DNA from: Piezodorus guildinii
Lineage: Eukaryota > Arthropoda > Insecta > Hemiptera > Pentatomidae
Reading direction: 5' to 3'
Assembly (NCBI GenBank): GCA_023052935.1
Contig: CM041295.1
Location: forward strand, 16,492,880-16,556,879
DNA: 64,000 nt
In this document: positions 42,134 through 53,948 of the stretch, in pieces
Layout: each line of letters begins with the position of its first letter
Position numbering within the stretch: the first letter of the stretch is position 1
Program-made: the position numbers and the translations under genes
The notes under the pieces: model-generated
What the model was told of the DNA's origin: nothing
Seen by the model: only the letters and a program-made list of their open reading frames with translations
The model's database searches: none

Positions 42134-43077
42134 TTTTTTTTTTTTTTTCAAATTATATTTTATTGAAATTTACAACTGTATACTACAATACATCAAGTAA
42201 ATATGCTGATAAAATATATGTACATGAAAAACGTGAAGAGAAACTGCCCATTGGCAGCACTCTAGAAGTCAATCTAAACAAGAAGGTCTCGAGGCCATCT
42301 TCTCTTCAAACGCCTCGGTGGATTATCAGAGATTGTAGAGGAAGCAAGGATTAAAACTAGTGGATTAGAGTGGGAATGGAGTTTGTCATGGAAGGAATGA
42401 TACCTGGTACGGGCCAAATCGGCTACATACGGAACTTGGAGGTCTTTATGAATGATTTTGTTCGTGACAAAGTAAGGAGCGTTGAGGATTTTACGAAGGA
42501 TTTTGGATTGTAAGGATTGGATACGGGAAGAATTGGATGGTTTAGTAGAGCCCCATAGCTCAACTCCGTAGGTCCAGATAGGCCTTATGATTGTCATGTA
42601 AATGAGTCTTTTGTAGTTAAGTGAAAGGTTAGAGCGTCTGTCTAGTAAGTGCTGGAGTAGCCGAAAACGTCGAGCAGTTTCTTGTCTTTTCAGTCTTGTA
42701 TGCGGATTCCATGTAAGTCGTTTGTCAAGCAGGAGTCCTAAATAGCGGATCTGTTCAACCGGGACAAGCAGAATATCATTAAAGGACACTGTAGGACAGG
42801 ATGTCATAGGTTTTCGACGAAGGGTGAAGGTAATTTGATGGGATTTATTGGAATTGATTTTAATTCTCCAATTTTGACATCATACCTCAAGGTCTCTGAT
42901 ATGGGATTGGAGAGTTTGAGCGGCAATACTAGGATCATTATGAAATGATAGCACGCAAGTGTCATCGGCATAGGTAGAAAGGAATGTGTAAGGATGGGTT
43001 GGGATATAAGCTGTATAAACCGTGTAAAGGATGGGTACCAGTATGCTGCCCTGAGGAACACCAGCAGACTGGGTAAA
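42134..43077 (-). mobile_element. LINE-B, best 3' copy
   Basis: A 10-bp target duplication, AATTTAACTT, lies at 42124-42133 and 43078-43087. On the minus strand it runs from SAGVPQGSIL (RT motif B) through STYADDTCVL (motif C, YADD) to the end of the RT frame and a poly-A tail. It is 5'-truncated within the RT palm and about 940 bp long. It is inserted in R-A sequence. Confidence 0.93.
42274..43075 (-). pseudogene. LINE-B reverse transcriptase, palm to C-terminus
   Basis: Minus-strand coding sequence of a Jockey-type RT. Motif B AGVPQGS and motif C YADDT (plus-strand about 42961-42975) are followed by one in-frame stop where EVWCQNW is expected. A clean 177-codon frame (42274-42807) then starts MTSCPTVSFN and contains YLGLLLDKRLTWNPHTRLKR, YKRLIYMTIIRPIWTYG and the end PPRRLKRRWPRDLLV. 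Motif A and all upstream domains are missing. It serves as the reference for the other LINE-B pieces in the window. Confidence 0.9.
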
Positions 43078-43087
43078 AATTTAACTT

Positions 43088-43648
43088 AAAAAAAAAAATA
43101 AATAAAAAATATTTCATTTCTATATCTATCTTTATATATAAAATGATAGCTTTTTTACTTTTGGTTTCCGAAAACTCCTAAACAATGCCGCGGATTTTGA
43201 TATGGTTTATATTATTTAGGACCATTGTTAAGATTGCTTCGAAATGAATTAATTTGGAACAGAGGTAGAAATAAACAAACACACCCTGTTCAAAAATAAA
43301 AAAAATGTCTCTCCGATTCCAAATCGAAACCTAATCTAGGAAGGTAAACTTTGCTCTCTTATTTCTCTTAGCTAGGAGAATAGATAGGGTGTTGGAGAGT
43401 GATGCTAACCTAAGTAGCTACAATAAATACTTTTACTTCATTTGTCTCTTTTACCGTATTTTCCTCAGAGGCAGAGGCTTATCTTGTCTTCCAGCCCCCT
43501 CCCCTTCTCTTCAATAAAGGCCTAAAAATAGCCTTTGGTCTCTTAAATTGAAGTCCTTATATAGGGTCAAGTTTTAGTCCGTTTTTAGTATCCTATCTTC
43601 AAAATAAACAATGTTTATAAAAAAAAAAAAATAAATAAAAATTATTTA
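43088..43648. other. stretch with a shared unknown repeat, no gene
   Basis: Near 43130-43215 it shares sequence with 41585-41660. A pyrimidine-rich part at 43490-43510 and A runs are the only other features. Confidence 0.4.
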
Positions 43649-43913
43649 ACTTTCACCTACCTCCGTTGTTAAAATCAATTTAAGGATTTTCAAATACAGT
43701 TAGAGATTATAATTAATGAAAATAATGAATAATGAATTTATTTGAATTTCTATAGAAACATGTGTTTTATTAAATAATCTATTTTATTATTATCTAAAAC
43801 AATCTGTTAGTTTTATCGGATTTTCATCACTCTCTATTCACTTTTACAAACTGGTGTATAAAATAATATTCTTTATAAAATAATTAGCTTCCCAACGGTA
43901 TGTTGTACAAGTA

Positions 43914-44812
43914 TTGGGTTGTTTCACATGAAATGTCCGTTTATTTAGTTTCTGAAATACATAAAGGATTTAGCAGGTCTCTGTTGTTTTCTTCCGAATG
44001 TTTACATATTTAAAGTAAACAGTTACTAATCCTCTACCATTGTATTATAAACATTAGCTTCCCAATCACCCACTTTTTAGTATACCTCCAAATATGAACA
44101 TGGAAACACGCGATTTTCAAGTAATATTTTTTTACGAGTTTAAACTCGGCCATTCAGCAGCTAAAAATATTTGCAAGGCGTTTGGGGAAGGGAGTGTTAT
44201 TGAACGGACCATTTGCCGTTGGTTTGTTAAGTTTTCAGCTGGGGATACCGACTTGGAAAACTTGCCCGAGGAAGACCTCCGTCCGCAATAGACAACGATG
44301 TCCTCAAACATACAGTAGAAGGAAACCCCTACCAAACAGTTAAAGGACTCTCAGCACAACTAAATGCAAGTACATCTACCGTTTCCAGACATTTAAAGTG
44401 TATTAGGAAAGTAAAAAAGCTCCATACATGGGTACCTCATGATCTCACTGAGCGGCAGCAAGACCCCATGTTTCAAAACATACCGTGCAAAAATTGAAAG
44501 AACTGGGCTACGAAGTTCTTCCGCACCCACCATATTCTCCCGACTTGTCTCCAACAGATTACCACATGTTCAGGAATTTAGACAACTTCGTCAAAGGAAA
44601 ACTTTTTGAAAATGATGATCAAGTGAAAAGTGCGTTTTCAGATTTTGTTTCACTTCAAAGCTCAGAGTTTTTCGGTTCGGGGATAAAAAAGTTGGGAAAA
44701 ATGTGTAGAAAAATAAGGTAAATACTTTGAATAAAATTATCTTGTTTTTATAACGTATTTTTAATAAAAATCCTTTACCTTGAAAACGGACATTTCATTA
44801 GACACAACCTAG
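43914..44812 (+). mobile_element. cecropia-like mariner, internally deleted
   Basis: TA flanks at 43912-43913 and 44813-44814. The ends are TTGGGTTGTTTCACATGAAA and, at the right, ATTTCATTAGACACAACCTA. About 900 bp, against roughly 1.3 kb for a complete element. It is the longest of the three copies of this family here and the only one keeping a piece of catalytic domain. Confidence 0.93.
44094..44721 (+). pseudogene. mariner transposase, deleted and frameshifted
   Basis: The frame 44094-44291 encodes the N-terminal helix-turn-helix (METRDFQVIFFYEFKLGHSA). It is shifted after DLENLP. The next segment reads NDVLKHTVEGNPYQTVKG and STVSRHLKCIRKVKKLHTWV in another frame. After about 44465 the first two catalytic aspartates are missing. 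The frame 44485-44721 then gives LGYEVLPHPPYSPDLSPTDY with the third aspartate and a normal C-terminal tail. In an intact enzyme this protein cuts and joins the element ends at TA. This copy cannot. Confidence 0.9.
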
Positions 44813-45224
44813 TATATTACTGTGTACATGTTTTAAAACAATAAATTGCTTACAAAAATATTTTTGGTCTTTTCCGCATTATTTTTATATCGAATTCGTT
44901 CAAATATACATATTTACCACTTTTTAATAAATACTAATGAGATGGTATGGATTATTCTTTTCGAATCCACAAAATCAATGGTACTTTAGAAGAAGAAAAT
45001 TTAATACATCGGCATAAAGGCCGTGTCAGACAACTTCATTCAGATTGAAACCTATAAAATATTAAAGCCCATTAAATTTTACATCGATATAGCGATTTCA
45101 ATCAAAGTCTTTAGCGCAGTGTTTGAGAAACTCCTAAAAAGTCGTAAAATATTGGTTATAAAGTGGCTCTTCTGTTCAGCCGATTTCAACGAAGAAGTGG
45201 CTGTAACACCTCGGGCGAATAATT

Positions 45225-45607
45225 GAGACGTTGATTTCCAAAAGGTACTAAAGGACATTTTTTACGAAATTGATTTTTTTACATATTTGTATTCTCATCA
45301 TTTAGTTTAATCTAAATATTCTATTTGATGTTATCTAATGAACTCTCGAGTCCTTAAAAAACGCGATTTAGAAATGCGGTCATTTTCTAAAAGTACTAAT
45401 TACGCATTTATTTTTGTTCCAAATCATTCTAAAAAAAACTCATTTCATACCTTTAATATGACGTTATTATTATAGTAAAAAAATAATTCTAAATTTTAAT
45501 GCAAAAAGACCCAAATTAGCTGGTTTAATAATATAGTAATGAAAGATTTTCGCGCTTCCTGTAAAATTTCGTAGAGTGGATATAGTACCTTTTGGAAATC
45601 AACGTCT
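45225..45607. mobile_element. MITE with perfect long inverted ends
   Basis: The left end GAGACGTTGATTTCCAAAAG is exactly mirrored at the right (CTTTTGGAAATCAACGTCTC). With GTACTA the perfect inverted repeat is 26 bp. AATT occurs on both outer sides, either as a 4-bp target duplication or as part of the ends. The surrounding R-A sequence is continuous when the element is removed, which proves insertion. It has no coding capacity and I cannot assign a superfamily. Confidence 0.88.
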
Positions 45608-45658
45608 CAATTGTCTTAAATGCGAAATTTCACTTTGCGTTTTTGACTTAGCACATAC

Positions 45659-45687
45659 GTACACACACACACACACACACACACACA
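45659..45687. repeat. (CA)n microsatellite inside R-A
   Basis: AC run of about 29 bp at the position of the GT tract of the R-A consensus, reversed. Confidence 0.95.
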
Positions 45688-45885
45688 GACCTTTTTGCGG
45701 GACTTGGTTATTTGGGCTTAGGAGGCCCTAAGATGTGTATTTCTGTTTAAAACCGGAATTCGAAAATGTTCACGATCGCAATAATTTCTCTTACTTCATT
45801 TATTCTCTTTTTTCATATATAAGTAAGAGAAAAAAAAAAATAATTAAAACCTTTTTATCTCTACATATGTTGAGTTGACTTTTGT

Positions 45886-46065
45886 GTTCAGTACTTCTTA
45901 CTAAGGTTCTTACTGTTCCACGGTGAATACCCGCTATTTATTTCACCAATTTTGTGGTACTCGCTTTACAGAGGCTTGGGGTGCCCCAGGAATGTCAAAT
46001 AATTCTGCCACAGATGGAGTTCGAACCCGAGACTTGAAGAACAGTAGACTGCTTCTATAAAATGC
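45886..46065 (-). repeat. SINE-like repeat with B box
   Basis: GGAGTTCGAACCCGAGACTT at about 46017 gives GGGTTCGAACTCC on the minus strand, a good B box. The flanking block CTTTACAGAGGCTTGGGGTG is shared with 38545. The A box is not clear. Confidence 0.45.
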
Positions 46066-46201
46066 TCCTAGGATTTTTTCAATAATTGGATGGCTTGTCA
46101 AGACATGTTATTAATTAAAATATATGCTTGTTAATTTTCAATTTTAATGTATTAGATATATAGAAAATCATAATTCACCTAAATTTTATTATCTTTTTAT
46201 C

Positions 46202-46398
46202 ACTTTTACTCACTTATAAATGTAATATATATCGAACTATTGCCGAAGTCCCGAAAAATCGTGTATGTGTGTGTGTCTATATATATATATATTTGTATAC
46301 AATATATATTTATGATGTATAAAGTATATATAATGTATATAAATTTGTATACATATGTATATTTTATTATAATTATATATATATATATATATTATATA

Positions 46399-46444
<46 letters not shown>

Positions 46445-46793
46445 GGTGTATATATAGCTTTCTACGAAATCGACAACAAAGGCCACTATATAATCACATT
46501 GTACCTTTTTATGATTTTATCAAAAACCGTTTTAACAATTATGTTTAAAGTAAGAATAATATAAAATTAAATACTCTTCAATTTAATGTAGATTTTTCCT
46601 TGATTGAGATAGTTAGACTGGGCCTAAATTACATTTGTTGTAATAATTAACCATTCATTGATGTTAGCATTAATAACAAATGGGTAAATATGCAATATAT
46701 TAAAGAATTTCATAGCCGATTGTAGGAAAAAAGGGTCAAAATACTACTATACTTAAATTTGATTTGTACAGATAATGAAGTGATACAATTGTA
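46202..46793 (+). repeat. R-A repeat, expanded by (TA)n
   Basis: R-A blocks ACTCACTTATAAATG, GAAGTCCCGAAAAATCG and a GT tract lead into irregular TA runs (46268-46442). They resume with AAGGCCACTATATAATC, CTTTTTATGATTTTATC and TAGACTGGGCCTAAAT. The copy ends at the next element, 46794. Confidence 0.7.
46268..46442. repeat. irregular (TA)n tract
   Basis: TA-rich repeats with interruptions over about 175 bp, longest pure run at about 46405-46441. Confidence 0.9.
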
Positions 46794-47104
46794 CAGTCGT
46801 GGTCATAGAAGTTCATAGAAAGCATTATCTATGCTTTAATTTTGTATATAAATGAATTTGATCCATTGGAATATTTATGTTTTGGCTATTTATTTATATC
46901 GTACACTTAATGAAATAAAGACATTTCTAGAAGATATTTAACGTTTTTTAGTTCTCATAATTTTAATTATTTTAAGAAAAACAGCTTCATGTACGCATAA
47001 TATTAAAGAACAAATGAACTTACAATGGAAATAAAAAATAACCTTTACCACAACTGATGTTTTAAATTGTGAGCACTATTCATCTCACATTTATTGAATT
47101 ATTC
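46794..47104 (+). mobile_element. Tc1/mariner-type MITE, second copy, 3' end lost
   Basis: Starts CAGTCGTGGTCATAGAAGTT after TA and follows the 34789 MITE (TATGCTTTAATTTTGTAT, then CGTACACTTAATGAAATAAA). I could not find the matching right end. Confidence 0.7.
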
Positions 47105-47755
47105 AAATTAGGTTAGAAATTATTATTCAAAAGACCTGATCGGAAAGCGAGGAGATTTCGGAAGATAAGGTAGGATTAGAATGAGTAGAGGGAAGAAGCA
47201 TTGGGGATGTTTGATGGGAAATAATTCGAGAAGACCAGTGGACCAGGCGACAAGGAGTCCCCACGTTTTTTGGTCTGAGGTTTGGTTTCATAGAGGTCGG
47301 ATTTATAATTTCAAAAAAATAAACATTTTAATGAAAAATATCAATTTTTGCAACCCTTATTCTACCTAGCACTTTTTATTTGACGACTCGGTTTTGAAGT
47401 TTAGTAAAATAATAGATTTCTTGACTAATTTTACTTTTGGCTTAAGTCCATTACAGTTTAAAATATTTAATTTAGTTTCAACATTAGCATTTGTATAGCC
47501 GAGTTTGAAAGTGAAGTTCTCAAAAACAGGAAAATAAGACGTTTAATTGTATTATTTCAAGTTAACAAAAGTTACTTGAGTCGCTTGTTTCTGTATAACT
47601 TGTGTAATGAGATTTAACCACTTGTTCTCTTTCTTCCGTTGAAATTTATTTTTCTCTATTTATTTTTAATAGGGTGACAATATTTACAATTATTTTATAC
47701 AAATATATTATGTTAATATATATTTTTGTAATTAGTGAAGTTGTTTAAGATGTGG
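47105..47755. other. stretch with no supported gene
   Basis: A slightly GC-rich part at 47160-47300 has a 62-codon frame with no domain. Nothing else supported. Confidence 0.4.
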
Positions 47756-47759
47756 TCCT

Positions 47760-48240
47760 AAAAAAAGTCATACTAGTCAGAAAAAAAACTTGTGTGCCGA
47801 TGTTTCGACCTAAATTGTAGGCCTTTTTCAAGGTTAAGGAAAGAAAAATAACATAAGCATATCAAATATGGAAACAAAACAGTAAATTAAGATGATTTAT
47901 TGACTACAGTAACAATCCAAATAATAAATAAAGCAACAGTTATCATAAGTTGGTATTTAACCAGCAAAATGTAGTATATAATAGGTTATAAGTGGAGAAA
48001 TATACATAGAACTAACTTATCAAAAGGAAATAATGAAAGAAGTAGCATGGACTGGATGTAACTAAATTTTAAAATAATAAAACATGAAGCTTACAATCAT
48101 ATGTAAGGTGGCTTTTAATCATCTATAACAAAATAGAATAAGGATAAAATCAGAAGTATAATGTTTTATTGGTATGTGTCTGTTTTTTTTTTTTTTCTTA
48201 TTCCTAATGAAAACCTAAAATATAGATTGACACGTCGGCA
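47760..48240 (-). mobile_element. Penelope-like terminus with decayed hammerhead-like core (tentative)
   Basis: The minus strand reads AAAAAGGCCTACAATTTAGG followed by TCGAAACATCGGC. The stem GGCCT/AGGTC and GAAAC box are preserved, but the CTGATGA box has become CTTGAAA. The downstream composition resembles 842-1500. Confidence 0.35.
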
Positions 48241-48274
48241 CGAAAATATAATAGTTTTTTTTTTTGTTAGTTTA

Positions 48275-48835
48275 ACAACCCTCACACAAGACTGAAACGA
48301 CAAGAAACTGCACAACGTTTTCGACTACTTCAACACTTACTAGACAAACGTTCTAATCTTCCACTTAACTACAAAAGACTCATCTACATGACTATCATAA
48401 GGCCGATATGGACTTACGGAGTAGAGCTTTGGGGCTCTACTAAACCATCGAATTCTCCCCGTATCCAATCCCTACAATCCAAAATCCTTCGTAAAATCCT
48501 CAATGCTCCTTACTTTGTCACGAACAAACTTATCCATAAAGACCTCAATGTTCCGTATGTTGCTGATTTGGCCCGATCTAGATACCATTCCTTTCATGAC
48601 AAACTCCATTCCTACTCTAATCCTCTTGTTTCAATAATTCCTTCCTCTTTAATTCCTGACAATCCTCCGAGGCGTCTGAAAAGAAGATCGCCCCGAGACC
48701 TTCTAGTTTAGGATATTTTTAGAGTGCTTCCATTGGGAACATGTGTTTCATGCCTTTTTATATTCCACTCAAATTTACTTATTGTATTCTATTATACAGT
48801 TGTAAATTCCAATAAATAATTTTTTTTTTTAAATT
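48275..48835 (+). mobile_element. LINE-B 3' copy
   Basis: Starts at CACACAAGACTGAAACGACA. It encodes RQETAQRFRLLQHLLDKRSN, then a clean frame (48388-48711) MTIIRPIWTYGVELWGSTKP... to PPRRLKRRSPRDLLV, followed by the 3' UTR and AATAAATAATTTTTTT. It is one of the best-preserved LINE-B ends. ACAACCCT occurs on both sides (48265 and 48843 regions), but not close enough to call a target duplication. Confidence 0.9.
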
Positions 48836-48844
48836 TGTTGGACA

Positions 48845-49421
48845 ACCCTTAACCCAAGTTCTCTGAAATATATTCTACGCCCAATAATAACTTCATATTT
48901 ATTTAATTTTAGTTTTATAACGTGTACAAATGGAGCGTAAAAATTCTAGTATATTTTTTTCGAGGATTTTTAATTAGTATTTATTAATAATAGAGTTATT
49001 GATATTTTATTATAAATATCGTTATCGTATTTCCATACAATTTTTATTAGAGAATTGTAGTTGAGTGCCAGCGGTTGATAAATATTTTACCCCAGAAGAA
49101 AGAAATGACTGAAGTCTCGGCAACAAAAGAAAGTTATCAATCAAGGCTTCCCCTAAGCCGTATTCGAACTACTTTATATTTTCTAAGGGCCATGATTCTT
49201 GTGACAATAGTCAAATAGGACGAAAAAAAATTAATATTTAAAAAAATATATTATGATGGATTTATAATCAAGAAAATACAACATACCTAATTTAAAAATG
49301 TGGTGCGGGCAACACGTGAATTGCACTTATTTAAAATAAATTTCAGAACTATTAAATATACTTAAATTTAAAGATATTAAAGTAAATTTAATAAATAAAA
49401 AGTTTTTTAGTTTCATTTGAA
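48845..49421. other. AT-rich stretch with R-A and SINE scraps
   Basis: TGGTGCGGGCAACACGTGAA at 49302 is the reverse complement of the R-A 3' tail. CTTCCCCTAAGCCGTATTCGAACTAC at about 49147 (split: CCGTATTCGAAC) recalls an eroded B box. No gene. Confidence 0.45.
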
Positions 49422-50023
49422 TAATAATAATAATAAGGACCCGAAGGTTCGATGCCGATACCACCAAACTTCGCCTGCACAGACTCGTCCAATGTTCGCC
49501 GGTCAAGCCCAAGCCCCCAAGATCAGCCTTAATGCAATCCTCTCATCGTCGCTTCGGCCTACCTTTCGGACGCCTAACAGTCGGTTCAGCGAATACCAAC
49601 TTTCTCGGAATCCGTTCCTCACCGAGCCCAACAACTTTATGCACCCATTTTAGTCCTCGCGATGCTATCAACTCAATTATATTTACAGGGTACAAACTCC
49701 GCAATTCCGCGTTGTGCAACCTTTTAAACACCCCAGTGGCCTCATCTCCCTTAGGCCCAAATATTTTACGGAGTACCTTATTTTCGAAAACCTTAAGCCG
49801 TTGTCCATCCTTCTCAGTAAGCGGCCACGTTTCACATCCGTAAAGAACCGTCGGAAGAATAATAGTTTTATAAATTCTAAGCTTTAAGTTTTTAGACAGA
49901 AGCCGCGAGCTAAGTAATTTAGCAACTAAATAATAACACGTATTTCCCACCTTTAACCGGGACTTTATTTCTCCCTAAATTTCATTTTTTCTTGTTATCA
50001 TTGAACCTAAATACTTGAATTTA
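49422..50023 (-). mobile_element. LINE-F 3' fragment
   Basis: Flanked by a perfect 13-bp target duplication, AGTTTCATTTGAA (49409-49421 and 50024-50036). On the minus strand the 3' tail is a TTATTATTATT simple repeat. It is a 5'-truncated insertion of 602 bp, belonging to a LINE family distinct from A-E by its coding sequence. Confidence 0.93.
49440..50020 (-). pseudogene. LINE-F reverse transcriptase C-terminal region
   Basis: Minus-strand frame 49543-49950 carries LLSSRLLSKNLKLRIYKTII, LYGCETWPLTEKD, ENKVLRKIFGPKGDEATGVF and SRGLKWVHKVVGLGEERIPR. This is the region after the RT palm in a group common in arthropod genomes. Upstream, FKYLGSMITRKNEI precedes an in-frame stop near 49977. Downstream the last residues run in another frame. 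No catalytic motif remains. Confidence 0.85.
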
Positions 50024-50036
50024 AGTTTCATTTGAA

Positions 50037-50819
50037 ACATACGATTTATATTAAATAATATATCAATATCAAATCGACACGTATAATTAGCAGAAATAAT
50101 TGTATGCCCTATTCATCACTTTAAGTTACCATTTACAACATTGTATATGGGTCAATTCATTTGAAATCGTCCAATTTTTATTAAGTTTGCCGTTCAACAT
50201 TTTTTATTTTCGTGATTTTACCAGTTATTCTCTACCCCTTAAATATTAGAAAACTACATATAAAATATTTTCCTGGCTAATACTTTTAGTGTTTCAGCCA
50301 TTTATGTCAACTCCGCGGCTGAAAACATATGTTGGGAAAATCCTTCTAATTCTTGTGATTTTGTAGATATTAAATGAAAATAACAATTAACAGTAAAGGG
50401 AATGCTTTATATTTTTTTTCTTATAACTGATTACATAAAAATTGGTTTAAAAATTTTCGAAAATAGATAAAAAGGTGGGTTAAAAGTATATAAAGAAAAA
50501 GAGACTTACCTTTGATTATTTTTTCTTATATGGCTTACTGCAGCCCTTTGTATATATTTTAATCTATAAATGTCTGTTAAGAATTCTCTGAATTCCTGTA
50601 GGATTAAACCCCATTAAACCACAGCAGTATTAAATGAATACAGGCAAATTAAAAAAAAATAGCATGACTTTAGTTTATGAATGAGGAACCTATTGATATC
50701 ACTCGAATGACTATTTTTTGTGGCTTCAATGACTCGCTGAGCATGATTTCGGCCTAATCACCTCTTCGCACTGACGTTGGCCTGGAAATAGTACGAATAT
50801 CTATGTACACTGAACCCAT
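50037..50819. other. AT-rich stretch, no gene seen
   Basis: Nothing supported. Confidence 0.45.
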
Positions 50820-51120
50820 TGGGGTTCCTAAGAGAATATGACACTTTTCCAGAATTTTTTGGGTTTATTTACAAACTCCCAAGCTAATGACGGCCGCTTC
50901 TTCTGGTTTAACTTACTGAAATAGGGCTTTCTTCTTGCGACTCGACCACTGTATCCTTCCCTACTTGAAATATTTTTGACTGTTTCTAGATTCACTTGAA
51001 TCCCATAGATTTATTCTTATGGCCTTTGAGGTGTCGGTAGTGTGAGGATTTGCATAGACTTCAGACAGGATGACGATTATCCAGTCTCCTGTCTTCCAGA
51101 ATGTGGTAGTAAAATCCTCC
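50820..51120 (-). pseudogene. decayed Tc1-type transposase fragment
   Basis: The minus-strand translation (plus-strand about 50958 down to 50845) reads GYSGRVARRKPYFSKLNQKK then WEFVNKPKKFWKSVIFS. It matches the conserved linker of Tc1 transposases between the second helix-turn-helix and the first catalytic aspartate (GY.GRVARRKP...F......W..V.....). A stop replaces the next residue, and nothing recognisable follows. No terminal repeats found. Whether it is related to the MITEs at 34789 and 46794 cannot be judged. Confidence 0.75.
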
Positions 51121-51704
51121 AAAGATTAACTCTTCATGTCTTTCCGGTACATACTGTACAGTAGTACATGACCTATTCAACAGATATGCAATTTTTTTTT
51201 AAATAAGCCCAGCGAACCATAAGATCTCTCAAATCACGAGAAATACGCATATTGAAAACAAATCAGTTTCTCAGGCCCAAGTGACGTTAATACTGAACTA
51301 AGATTAGATTATAGAGATAAGATTTATAAATATAACATTGGAAAGACGGTCTTAGTACAAAAAATTGGGTTGATATTGAAAGTGTATGGAAACATTTTTG
51401 ACCTATCATTAACAAATGGCATTCTTTCTCGTTTTATAGTAACGATGAAATGAAAATAAATGTGTCATTTTTTTTTAAACTAATATTAGTAATAATAATG
51501 CATGCATTAGAAAATTGTTAAGTTGAAAATTAATAGATATGCAAAATAAAAACTTTTTTGAGTGAGTGAAATATATATATATATATATATGTGTGTGAGG
51601 GCAAATACTAGTCTTTAAGTGGAACAAAAAAGATCATATGACCCATAGTCCGGCCATAGTCTGGAAGAAAAAAAAAAACTTGTGTTTTTGCTGTTATTGT
51701 TTTC
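51121..51704. other. AT-rich stretch, no gene seen
   Basis: Contains a TA run at 51568-51590. Nothing else supported. Confidence 0.45.
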
Positions 51705-52290
51705 ATTATTAAGTGGTAGGTTGGTACGTTTGTCCAGTAAGTGTTAAAGTAGTCGAAAACGTGGGGCATTTTCTTGTCGTTTCAGTCTTGTATCGGGATT
51801 CCAAGTTAGACGTTTGTCAAGGTGGATTCCTAGGTATCGAATCTGTTCAACAGAGGCTATTGGAGTGTCATTAAAGGATACTGTAGGGCAGGAAGTCATT
51901 GGTTTACGACGAAGGGTAAATGTTATCTGGTGGGATTTGTTAGAATTAATTTTAATCCTCCAATTCTGGCACCATACTTCAAGGTCTCGGATGTGGGATT
52001 GAAGAGTGTGGAAGGCTGTAACAGGTTCATTATCTACTGATAGCACACCAGTGTCATCAGCATAGGTAGAAAGGAAAGTGTTGGGTTGGGATATCAGCTG
52101 TATAGACTGTATAAAGAACGGTTCCTAGGATGCTGCCTTGAGGAACACCAGCAGATTAAGAAAAAAGGGAGGAATATGAACTATTGTGATTTATTTTAAA
52201 AGGTCTATCAGCGAGGTAGGATTGGATAATTAGAAAATATTTAGGAAGGAGGAATAGACGGAGCTTGTAAAGCAATCCCGGGTGCATTGA
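51705..52290 (-). mobile_element. LINE-B internal RT fragment
   Basis: The minus-strand frame 51744-52046 reads FHTLQSHIRDLEVWCQNWRI, NSNKSHQITFTLRRKPMTSC and IRYLGIHLDKRLTWNPDTRL. Upstream are YADD (GATGACACTGG region) and the SAGVPQGSILG block in another frame. Sequence up to about 52290 matches the start of the 61905 copy. The 3' end, UTR and tail are missing, so this is not a simple retroinsertion end. Confidence 0.85.
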
Positions 52291-52356
52291 ATAGCATAAA
52301 TCTCAAAATTCGATTTTCTTCCGTAACATTTGGACTATGGGTGTATATACGTATAT

Positions 52357-52376
52357 ATACACATATATAAACGTAT

Positions 52377-52440
<64 letters not shown>
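52357..52440. repeat. (TA)n microsatellite
   Basis: TA run with GTATG interruptions. A 94-codon Tyr/Ile frame through it is an artefact. Confidence 0.95.
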
Positions 52441-52745
52441 ATATATTTATATAATTTAATATTCTTTTATATATTCACACGAAGTTGGACGTGGCAAATA
52501 TGTTGTAGGTACTGGTTGTTAAACAAGACCTACAATACTAATAAAAACCAAACTGACACGAGGTTTAGGTTGGATCATAAAGCGCAAGTTTTTGTTAGGT
52601 CTCCTAAGTTATGAAAGGGTTCGATGGAGTGGGCTAAATAAACAACTTTTTGGGGGCGTATCCAAACACCAGCGTTTCCCAAGCTTTATTTTCATATAAA
52701 TTACTTACATCACGGTATCAGTGTCGTTATTAAAAACAGTTTATT

Positions 52746-52747
<2 letters not shown>
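52441..52747. other. spacer, no gene seen
   Basis: Nothing supported. Confidence 0.45.

Positions 52748-52798
<51 letters not shown>
52748..52798. repeat. (TA)n microsatellite
   Basis: Pure TA run of about 50 bp. Confidence 0.97.
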
Positions 52799-52800
<2 letters not shown>

Positions 52801-53100
52801 CATGAAGATAACTTATCTTCCACTATCTTGTTCCTTATTGTTAATTTCTAATTAAAGGCTATTGAATACTGAAAAGATGACTGTGCATATAGTGAAAGAT
52901 GGCGGTCAATGAATGGTTATAAATTAAATAGTTAAAACTGTTATTATGAAACGTTCTGATGTAGAAGGTAACAAATTTCTTACTTTCATTTACGCATATT
53001 TCAAATATATAGTAAGGAGGAGAATTCCGATCATGAAAATTTTTGAACACTAATTATTAACGATAATATACGTTTTAGGGTTCCCTAAGTCCTGAAGACC

Positions 53101-53948
53101 TTAATAGACTAATCTCACTAGATACAAAGAATCCTGATATAAACTTTAATTGGGTCACACAAGTGAGAGAAATGGCTGCTCATAATGGTTGTAGAGAAGA
53201 ATTTGACAATATAAACCCAGCTGGATTGTTAAAGCATAAAGATGGATTATTGGAAAAGTTAAAAATTCATGCCATCTCTACAGATATTCATCGATCCGTG
53301 ATCTCCAGTTACAATCCCATGTATAGAGTTTTTTCCAGTTTTAATATTAATAGCCCAGAGACCTATTCGACATATAGAACCAGCCTAAATAGAATAAGAT
53401 TGGTGAGCCAGTTGAGGGTTTCTATTCCTAAATAAACAACCTTTATGTAAAACAGAAAACTTTCAGCTTTAAATCACAAGAAAACTGCCTTTTTTGTAAC
53501 CAATTTATTACAAATAGACTATTCCATATTCTTCTCCAATGTAAAAAAAAATATTGAAGACAGAGAAAAATATTTAAGACCCTTGTTATCCGAACATAGT
53601 GTTCAACAGAACATTGAAAATATACTCCAAATTAAATTTTAGCCTACAAAAACTAAATACAATTTACATCTTTATAGTGTCAGTGTGCAGAACCCTTAAA
53701 TAGTGATGACCCAATCACCAATTAAGTGATGTGATATAATTTTGCTTATTATTATTTTTGTTTATGATGGTTTTCTTTATTGCTTTTTGTTTTTTAATTA
53801 AAAAAAAAAAAAAAGTTTTTTTTTGGCTATTGTTTTTGTATATTATTTATCTTTGAATAACTAGTAAGATGAGAAATTGAATATTAATGTGTGTGTGGTG
53901 AAGTTGGAAATGTATAACCAAATTTGTACAATATGTATATCTTTAACA

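Larger units (their letters stand above)
43649..45834 (-). repeat. R-A repeat, minus strand, carrying a mariner and a MITE
   Basis: The right end is ACTTTCACCTAC at 43649-43660, one base off the type terminus. The copy continues through the reverse complements of the R-A blocks and ends near TAAGTAAGAGAAA at 45821-45834. A CA tract at 45659-45687 is the reverse of the internal GT tract. Mariner 43914-44812 and MITE 45225-45607 are inserted, so three layers are stacked. Confidence 0.88.

Noticed and set aside
49532..49843. 103-codon plus-strand frame
   Set aside because: Antisense to the LINE-F coding region.
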